Origin: Cyathus striatus
Lineage: Eukaryota > Basidiomycota > Agaricomycetes > Agaricales > Nidulariaceae
Direction of reading: 5' to 3'
NCBI GenBank assembly: GCA_025738555.1
Contig: JAOVFP010000008.1
Span: 1,364,001 to 1,428,000, forward strand
DNA length: 64,000 nt
Shown here: piece after piece, positions 56,767 to 64,000 of the stretch
How positions within the stretch are numbered: position 1 is the stretch's first letter
How the letters are laid out: each line of letters begins with the position of its first letter
The notes under the pieces: generated by a model
Database searches by the model: none
Told to the model about the DNA's origin: nothing
The model's input: the letters and a program-made list of their open reading frames with translations, nothing else
Made by a program: the position numbers and the translations under genes

Positions 56767-58941
56767 TTACAAATTATTGTCCCCTCTGTTCTTCTTCCTC
56801 TTTCCATCCTTCCTTTTCTCTTTCACTCTTTCCTTTCCCTTTCCCTTATCTTTGCTCTTATAATTATCATCTGCAGAACTATCCTCATCTTTTTCCTTAG
56901 CAAGCTTCTTATCCTCTTTACCAAACTTCTTTAAAATGATCTTCAATGCCTCCTGAGTTTGTGGTTCTCCTTTCCAAACTTCATAATCTGAGATATCTGG
57001 GTTCCCTTCAAACCAAAGCTCCATTTTAGGATATTTAGGAAGCTTGCTAAATAGAGCCTTCCATCTATAATAGGCTGGAACTGATGTAAAAATAGTTGCA
57101 ATAACACTAATAGGAGGCATTTTATTTTGCCATTTTCCAGCACTAATCATAGTAGGGAACTTTTTGATGATATTCTCAATGAATACCCACTTAGCATACT
57201 GGAGATGAATACTAACAGCTCCATGATCACATAGTACAAGAGGAACATTGAAAAAATCAATTATTCTCTTTTGAGCTTCAGTAGATTCCCCTAACTTAGA
57301 AGCTGAAGATGTAGAAGCCTCCCCACTAAATACTGATGGAACATTAGAAATATTTGCAGCTGGTGTTGTTCCAAGACCCTCCTAATCTAAGATTAAGTAA
57401 CATTCTATGCTTGAAATTAATTATAAACTTACAAGTAAAATCTTACAAAATGTAGAGTTATCCTCATCAAGTTCCCATTGAACTTCCTGGTCTTTATCTT
57501 CTAAAAGCTCAGAATATTGGCCAGTTAAAGACCACCCATTATTTTCCCATAAAAAGACATATGGGTTAGATACTGAAAATAGTAAATATTTTAGAGTGAT
57601 AATTTGAAATCAAGAAAGTAATAATACCTTGAATGGACTTATACTTTGTTCCTATATATTTCAGAAGTTTGTACAGATAAACCTGGAGCTCTACTCTTCT
57701 GAATGTAAAGATTGGGAGAGAAGCAAGAAGATCATTGTAAATTTTGATAACTCCAGTTGATGGAGGTGCATCAGTGGTATCAACTATCATTTTATCTTTG
57801 TCTCCAATATTAAAGATATTTCCAAGTGCATTCTGATGGCTGTGCCCACCAATAATCTTTGATGCTCCTTGAAGGTCAATAGATGTGTCATCTAAAGTGG
57901 AATATTCATATTGCCTTATAAAGTTTTGAAATTGTTCAGGATTCTGAAGTACATTGTTCCTTACAGATTTCTCAGACATAGATGTAGAACTCCTAGATGA
58001 AGTTCTGGACACAGACCAGCTAGAAGCAGACTGGCTATTTGATGCAGAACTGTGGGAAATAGACCTTTGGCTAATCTTTGATGAGTGGCTACTAGTACTC
58101 CGAGTGGGAGACTCAGGAGAACTGGATCTTCCCTGCTTTTCAGTAGCCTTCTGGGGAGTAGTCTCAATGATCTCATAATCTATGTCCTCTTCTTGAATTT
58201 GACCTGGATGTGAGGAAAATACTAATGATGTCTCATGCTCATTAAACAGGTGTCCCATGTCATTTGAAAGGGAACTAAATGCATCTTGAGGAGTAGGTAC
58301 CTGAAGAATAGATGCTGGTGTAACAGTTCCTGAGCATTCACGAAAGTGAGGTGGTGGGGCAACAGAAATATTGCTATTTTCCAAGATTTTTCAACTCTGA
58401 AAAATGAGAACAATATGAGAAAAGATGTGAATATGAATATAAAAATATACTTTGTAAATCTCTTTAGTTTTCCAGCAGCTTCATTTTGCTGGTCTTCTTT
58501 GAGTCTTTGAACAGAGCTTTTCCTGCCAGTACATAAAATGACTAAAAATAATATACACTTTTACTCACTTAATTTTCTTCTTTCTAGCCCCCTCTCCCTG
58601 CTCTCACACTCCTCTCTCCCTCTCTTCCCTTTCCTCCCTTCCCTCTTCCCCCTCTCCCTTTCTACTCCAACTTCCTCCCCTGTCCCACTTTCCTCCTCCT
58701 CTTCCTCCTCCTCCTCCTCCTCCTCCTCATTGTCACTCACAATCCTTTTCCTTCCCTTCCCCTTTCTCCCACCCCTACCCCCCCCTCCAGACTTAGCTGG
58801 CCCTCCTCTCTTAGACTTGGGGGTAGAAGCTTGAGACCCAGTTGTGTCAGCAGTCCCAGAATCCTTGGTCCTGGACCTGGTGGAGGTAGCAGGGATGGAA
58901 GATGCAGCAGCAGTGGTAGATCTAAGAGACCTAGGTGCCAT
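56767..58941 (-). CDS. KDZ-element companion protein, function unknown
   Basis: Five exons (58941-58565, 58522-58451, 58373-57628, 57572-57433, 57381-56767) join to 649 codons and TAA without an internal stop. Intron donors are GTAAAA, GTATAT, GTATTA and GTAAGT. The exon 3 acceptor is chosen as AATAG at 58374; a CAG 22 nt upstream would bring in a TGA. The N-terminus is Arg/Ser/Thr-rich, then basic Gly/Lys-rich, then a run of about 14 Glu. Residues about 150-400 are Ser-rich with NPEQFQNFIRQYEY and VELQVYLYKLLKYIG segments. The C-terminal third has a conserved-looking PLVLCDHGAVSIHLQYAKW, YYRWKALFSKLP and a Lys-rich tail typical of nuclear or nucleic-acid-binding proteins. It lies 385 bp upstream of the transposase on the same strand. 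I do not recognise the family. Confidence 0.7.
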
Positions 58942-59299
58942 GGTAAAAGAGCAGAAAACAGTAAAGTAAAAAGAGCAAAAAAGCGGTGACAGATCTTAAG
59001 TGATGCACTCAGATGAGGGAAGAAAGAAAGGGAACTGAACCCCAAGGTGTTTCTATATATTACAAGCTGCGACACATCACAGGTTCAAACTATAAATAAA
59101 TACTTGACAAGTAATTACCAAAATTCTCCCACAAAGTTCCAAATAGGTCCTGCTGTTCTCATCACTGGCAACTGCCAGGATAAGAAGGCCACAGGACCTA
59201 ACACGGAAAAGAATATCTCTGCTGAAGCAGAGGAATGACAAAAATTATAATTAAACTGACCAAAGAGCCTCTGCATGAAGCAGAGAACTTCGAAAAATT
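58942..59299. other. Upstream region of the companion gene
   Basis: Likely promoter side of the gene starting at 58941. No TATA box is obvious. Confidence 0.3.
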
Positions 59300-59715
59300 G
59301 ACAGAGTGAGTAAGGGGGAAGAGCATCACTTGACACAGCAAGAAGGGCATGAAGAGAAGCTGAGTGCCACACCACACGAAGCAACATGAGGGTGGGGAGG
59401 AGATGTACAATGAGGGGAAGGCGAGGGGCAGAGTGACACTCAATGCAACAAGAAGGGTGTGAGGAGAAGCAGAGAGCCATGCAATGCAATGCAACAAAAG
59501 GATTGGGAGGATATGCACGACGAGGTGAGGGTAGGGGGCAGAGCAGGTGAGGGGGGGAGAGTGTCACCAACACAATGGGAAGGGGGGGGAGAAGCAGAGC
59601 GCCACACAATGCACCAAGAGGGTGGGGAGAAGATGCACAATGAGGGGAGGATGGAGGGCAGAGCAGGTGAGGGGGGAAGAGCGCTGCTTGATGCAATGAG
59701 AAGGGTGTGAGGAGC
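59300..59715 (+). repeat. Minisatellite with units of about 115 bp
   Basis: AGAAG-x-GTGAGGAG, AGAGCGCCACACAATGCA-like and GAGGGGAGG-GGGCAGAGCAGGTGAGG blocks recur about four times. Confidence 0.75.
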
Positions 59716-59738
59716 ATCAGAGCCCCATGCTACATGGA

Positions 59739-60260
59739 CCAGAGGTGGTGCGTTGTCGTTCTACACAGCAGGGAGGGGTAACGCTGCATTCGCCTATGCT
59801 GAGAGAGGCCGCACATTGTTGTCCTACACTGCGAAACAGGGGCCAGAGGAGGTGTGTTGTCATCTGTGAACCAAGGGACCAGAGGTGGCGCATTGTCGTC
59901 CTATGCAGCAGGGAGGGGGTAATGCTGCATTCGCCTACACTGAGAGGCCATACGTTGTCAACCTACACTGCGAAATGGGGGGCTGCAAAACGGGGGCCAG
60001 AGAAGGTGTGTTGTCGTCTGCAAACTGAGGGACCAGAGGTGGCATGTTGTCATCCTATGCAGCAGGGAGGGGGTAACATTGCATTCACCTACACTGAGAG
60101 AGGCCAGATGTTGTCATCCTATGCTGCAAAATGGGGGACCATACATTGTCATCTGTGAACCAAGGGACCAGAGGTGGCACATTGTTGTCCTATGCAGCAG
60201 GGAGGGGATAACATTGCATTTGCCATTGCTGAGAGAAGGGGAGTTCCGTGAACACCTATG
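59739..60260 (+). repeat. Minisatellite with units of about 135-154 bp
   Basis: CCAGAGGTGG starts units at about 59739, 59879, 60033 and 60168. Each has GCAGCAGGGAGGGG, a TAACGCTGCATTCGCCTA-type block and a CTGAGAGAGGCC block. CG dinucleotides present in some units appear as TG or CA in others. Confidence 0.85.
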
Positions 60261-60789
60261 CTGAGAGGGGAGGGAAGTTCTGTGATAACCCATGTGGAGC
60301 ACTGTATTTGCCCATGCAAAGCAGGCCTGGGCCAGAGATATCACCCATGATGTCAAACATCACAGCCACTGCTAAAAAAAACACACGAGATCGAGTAGAG
60401 ACCAAAAAAGATGAGACTTACTATTGATCTCAATACTGTCCTGCCAATGTCCAATGTCCAACACCCAATGCCTAACATGCTTGAAGTGCTAGATAGAAGG
60501 TTACATATTGTGCGAGCAAGCAAGAAAGAAGGAGAGGGGAGGGGAGGGGAAGGAAGAAGTGTGTCATTGTTGTGCAGTGCAAGTAGCGAGTCCAGATGTG
60601 TTCTATGATTTGGTCATGCAAGAAATCAAATCGATATGCATGGACCATTAGTGTGCACAGACCATTCCCATGCATGGACCATCAATGCACACAGACCATT
60701 AGTACACAAACTATAACAATAAGACCTACACATATGCATGGACCATGTCACATGACTTTGATCATGTGACATCTCGGGCTCGGAGCAAT
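60261..60789. other. Non-coding repeat DNA
   Basis: Small direct repeats, such as CATGGACCAT words at 60640-60750. No ORF supported. Confidence 0.35.
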
Positions 60790-61020
60790 TTCTCAGTATA
60801 TTCCCAGTGGACTCTCTGAGATACCTCTCAGTATAACCTCATTGGACTCTCTGAGAGTCTCACCAATGGGAATTTAGTGAGAGTTTACTAAGATACAAAA
60901 TTGTATGTAATCTCACTGGACTCTCTCCAGACTCTCGATACTCTCACTAAAATTAATGCTAATTCTCACCAGAGTCTCTGAGACTCTCACTGGACTCTCA
61001 CTGGACTCCAGTGAGACTGT
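60790..61020 (+). repeat. ACTCTCACTGGACTCTC minisatellite, second array
   Basis: Same decamer family as 53390-53775, on the other side of the two genes of the KDZ element. Confidence 0.75.
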
Positions 61021-62209
61021 GGGTCAGTGTAATGACCTCAGAAAAAGAGGGATGGGTGAGGTGATGTACATGTAGTTGTGCCAATGAGCTGCAATCCCCT
61101 CACAAGAGCAGGTTTGATCACCTGTCCTGCATTGATGCTTCCTTCTGTTTTGCCTAGCTGAAAGAGAGTGCACTTCAACAATGAAGCATATCACATTTTG
61201 GGACTGTAGCCTTGTTAGGTTCTGCAAGAATAAGAGAAAATAGAAAGGGGGTGTACCTCATCCTCAATGTCCTTAATTAGTGCTTTGAACTTTTCCCCAA
61301 ATTGACTATGGATTCCTGAGCCTGCCATGATTGTTGAGGTTCAACAAGCTTGCCATTAAGAGTGAAGGGTGAAGGGCATAAACAGAGGAAACTGACAGAG
61401 AAATATGCATGAGGAATAAAACCATGGCAAAGTGAGAGAAAAATCAATATTTACAAGTGCCCTCTGTCACAGAATGTCACAAGTGATTGATTGACCAACC
61501 AATCACAGAGTGCAAAGGGGCTTTGGTCAATCATATTGCCAGAAAATGAGATCCTGACTGCAATCCACAAATTGACTTGTAGGGTAAGCCAGAGGTCCCT
61601 ATAACCCAACTACCTTAAAAGGTAGTGGGAATCATCTGACATATGTATGGTATGTAGTAATGAATATATTACTTCCTTCTTCATCTAGTACTCCAAGTTT
61701 AATTATGAGTTCTTTGAGTTCTAGCATTCTCTTCCACCATTGCTCTTTCTTCAGCAGCCTTATGTGCAGCATATAAACTATACTGATAGTGAAAGAAATA
61801 GAAATTGTGGTGTCAAATGTAAGAATTGAGGTAAAAGGACAGACTACAGTCTTGAAGAGCTTTAGGTGAGAACCAGCTACTCCATTTCAACTTCTTGCTG
61901 AAAATGGGAAGTAAGTAGCAGGTCCACACAATTTGTGAAATGGGAATCACTTCTGCATGCTGAACATGAGTGTTGGAGGACAACATAAGTTCAAACATAT
62001 CAAGGTCCTTCACAGGTTTGGTGCAGAAATTCCTGAACCAGTGTATGTATGCCAGGTGAAGGAAGATTCTGTGCTCCTCTGGTATTTTGAATATTACATG
62101 CACTTGTACAACTTGAAGCCCTAGGACATAACATTAGCAAGAACTGAAGGCAGTTAGGAATAAAGGTAATGTACCATCAAGGGGGCCCTTGTTATATCCA
62201 TGTCTGGCT
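61021..62209. other. Right part of the KDZ element and its flank
   Basis: The shared right edge lies at 61598-61632. No supported ORF; 61813-62103 (-) is 96 codons without recognisable features. Confidence 0.35.
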
Positions 62210-63150
62210 ATATTGTGCTGACATTACTGAAGGCACCCATGTGACCTTCCAACATACCTGGTCTGTTCCCGGATCCAACCTGCTATGGGTTTACACTTCC
62301 TGACATTTCCACGCAGGTTTATACCCAGAACCTGTCAGGTTTTCCTTCAGGTATCTCAGATACATAGTTTCTCCTATGACTGCCTTACCTTGTCATTGTA
62401 GTATTACTCCTCACTTCCATTTCTATCTATATGTTTCATTATGGCCAATGTAGATTAGTTTATGCCACCATCTTTTATCTTCATTCTGAACACATCATCT
62501 GTGCCCCTACTCTGCTCTGCCCAGACTTGTCCCTAGCTACCTGCTTCCACATTCACACCCATAGGTTTCTACATAGTATATATAGTCTTCCAGATGTATT
62601 AGTAGTCTTTAGTATTCATATCAACTCTGTACAACTTCTTCCTACTCTTGAGTCTGAAACCCACTCTGGGTTTTTCTTCAGGTTTCTCTTAGGGTAGTGG
62701 CAAAGCCTCTCCCTATACTCTGGAATGTTCCCTTCTATTGAATATCATTTATTGTGAAATATGAACTATCTCTGGAAGATATCCAGGTGGCACAGCACAT
62801 AAGCTGAAGCCACAGTTCATTCCTGCACTCCCACTCTATGTTCCCATACCTGTACTCACTTCAGGTTTTTGTTATAGTTCTCCCACACCTTCCAGGCATC
62901 TTTGTGTTTGTTTCCAGTAGGAAGTAATTGGTATGTAACAGCCCTTTGCTTTATTTGGAGCTGATACATGAACCAGAACTGTACTTGAACACCCATCTGT
63001 GGCTTCTTTAACCCCAGTCTTTGATGTCTTTGCTGGTTGAGGAAGAACTGTATGTACAACATCAACAATTTCATGACATAATACCTCTGGAATCACAGGT
63101 AATGAAATATGGAATTGGTTGTAGACTGGGAAGAGTGCTAGTACTAAAGG
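62210..63150 (-). pseudogene. Coding relic homologous to 29001-29360
   Basis: On the minus strand YQLLPTGNKHKDAWKVWENY and NKNLK are followed, beyond a gap, by GFSLCAVPPGY, VHISQ and NPEWVSDSRVGR-CTELI. All have close counterparts on + at 29001-29360, and DNA similarity continues to the ACATACCTGG/CCAGGTATGT region near 62250 (29650 on the other copy). Family unknown. Confidence 0.45.
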
Positions 63151-63162
63151 GTTCAAAAGTTC

Positions 63163-63726
63163 TCACATGCATTCATGGGAGAGCCACTGTACCTCAGTGA
63201 AGTGGTGATTTTTTGTGAAACATTTGAGTTTTGTCACTGATATGTATCCAATAAGCACCATTCCATGCTTTGAAGGTTGACATCACACAGATATCTCAAT
63301 ATTCCCAATAGACAGGTAAACTGACCATGCTTCTTTATCTCCACTAAAGCGTGAAAGTTTGGTCTTGTCAGATGAGAGAATAACAGGTGTAATAGTAGCC
63401 CCTTTCAGTAAGGTTTTCTGCAATGGAACTTTGATATGTCATTCTGATTCATTTACATGGCTGTACACTCTCACCTGCATATCCCACAACCAGTCAGCAG
63501 TCCACATTTCACTGTACACTCAACTCTCTTGCTCTTCATCACTGAAAACATTACAGGGTGCATAGGCCAAGTTATCTTTAAATGCAAGGTTTCCAATTAG
63601 TTCCTTAATATATTCAACAGGATCTCTTCTCCATAATGTCACAGTTTCCTTCATTGGCTTCCCATTGTGATCAACCTCATTTCTAGTTATTTCAAAGGAA
63701 TCATAAGTGTCAGCCAAATTTCTCAT
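63163..63726 (-). pseudogene. Plavaka-like transposase fragment
   Basis: The frame from 63726 reads KETVTLWRRDPVEYIKELIG and NLAFKDNLAYAP, then after a TGA VYSEMWTADWLWDMQ. An intron of about 57 nt follows, then PVILSSDKTKLSRFSGDKEAW-VYLSIGNI and, after another TGA, CQPSKHGMVLIGY. This order is characteristic of the Plavaka-type transposase family of Agaricomycetes. Stops are TGA at 63520-63522, 63283-63285 and 63163-63165; at the first two the family usually has Arg, so a CGA origin is likely. Sequence beyond about 63150 belongs to a different repeat. Confidence 0.75.
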
Positions 63727-63738
63727 TTAATGTCGACG

Positions 63739-63763
63739 TTTTATGATATTTCATATCATAAAA
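63739..63763. repeat. Inverted repeat TTTTATGATAT-TTC-ATATCATAAAA
   Basis: Perfect 11-bp arms with a 3-nt centre, next to the start of the Plavaka-like fragment. Confidence 0.7.
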
Positions 63764-63821
63764 CATTGGGGTTAAATGAGTGAGGCACATATTATATATA
63801 GTATACAGATTACTCACAAAA

Positions 63822-64000
63822 ACTCATTACTTTATGCTTCTTACTATTATTACAATTGTATTATGTGTACTCATAAGTACTCATTACTTTATGTTTCCTA
63901 TTGTTGTTGTAATACTATAATGCATACTTATAAGTACTCATTACTTTATATTTCCTATTGTTATTGTAATAGTATTATGTGCACTCATAAGTACTCATTA
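63822..64000 (+). repeat. 57-bp tandem repeat running off the window
   Basis: ACTCATTACTTTAT recurs at 63822, 63879 and 63936, and again at 63993 at the edge, exactly 57 bp apart, with TTTCCTATTGTTGTTGTAAT variants inside each unit. Confidence 0.9.

Larger units (their letters stand above)
51996..61635 (-). mobile_element. KDZ transposon of about 9.6 kb
   Basis: It is bounded by the same two edges as the 1.6-kb element at 1333-2920, with inverted CCCACTACCT/AGGTAGTGGG cores. On the minus strand it carries a 649-residue companion gene (58941-56767) followed by a KDZ transposase (56382-53940), with blocks of minisatellite at both sides (52.6-53.8 kb and 59.3-61.0 kb). Boundaries are inferred from the shared edges; no target duplication was established, so other repeats may be nested inside. 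Confidence 0.55.

Noticed and set aside
58538..58834. Plus-strand ORF full of Ser and Pro
   Set aside because: It is the antisense shadow of the Glu-rich first exon of the companion gene.
59727..60264. 143- and 61-codon ORFs in the minisatellite
   Set aside because: The frames simply follow the repeat units, whose length is not a constant multiple of three.
46517..63522. TGA recoding (selenocysteine or a variant genetic code) in the transposases
   Set aside because: Intact genes in the same window (CVNH at 4657-4659, WSC at 25452-25454) end with TGA, and the internal TGA codons fall where CGA or TGG is expected, with a frameshift in one of the genes.

Overview
The window looks like nuclear DNA of a basidiomycete fungus, most likely an Agaricomycete. 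The genes are split by many introns of about 42-57 nt. The families are typical of the group: two-domain WSC proteins, a seven-exon GMC oxidoreductase, a cyanovirin-N homolog, a DUF6533-type membrane protein, an F-box relic and an MGQYW-type orphan family. The transposons include a KDZ element with CxC5/CxC6-like cysteine clusters and a Plavaka-like fragment. No species is named; family calls rest on motif recognition, without a database search.

Layout. 1-3.3 kb is repeat-derived: an ORF relic, a 1.6-kb element and a TTGATTTC-rich tract. 3.9-26 kb holds the host genes: a secreted CVNH protein (3999-4659, +), an HMG-box factor (10532-11504, -), an MGQYW-type protein (16733-17446, +), a GMC oxidoreductase (17940-20025, -), a DUF6533-like protein (21422-22858, +) and a two-WSC secreted protein (23837-25454, +). 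A solo LTR (9201-9572), tRNA-like units (13.6-14.3 kb) and a MITE (20402-20796) lie between them. 26-38 kb is AT-rich and gene-poor, with several terminal-inverted-repeat elements and one small cysteine-rich secreted protein (33747-33980, +). 38.8-44.7 kb holds decayed host genes: an isolated exon, an F-box-like pseudogene and a second WSC gene split by a 1.76-kb foldback element. 44.7-64 kb is a transposon island: a 4.1-kb DDE element with about 385-bp inverted repeats, a roughly 9.6-kb KDZ element carrying a broken transposase and an apparently intact 649-residue companion gene, then Plavaka-like remnants and minisatellites.

The strongest general signal is CpG erosion confined to the repeats. 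The island is visibly short of CG and rich in TG/CA. Six of the seven internal stops located in its transposase relics are TGA where the family usually has arginine or tryptophan, and other arginine positions read Cys, Trp, Gln or His. This fits decay of methylated CpG, while the host genes at 3.9-25 kb keep many CG dinucleotides. The host genes do not form one pathway; the CVNH, WSC and small cysteine-rich proteins share only a predicted secreted fate.
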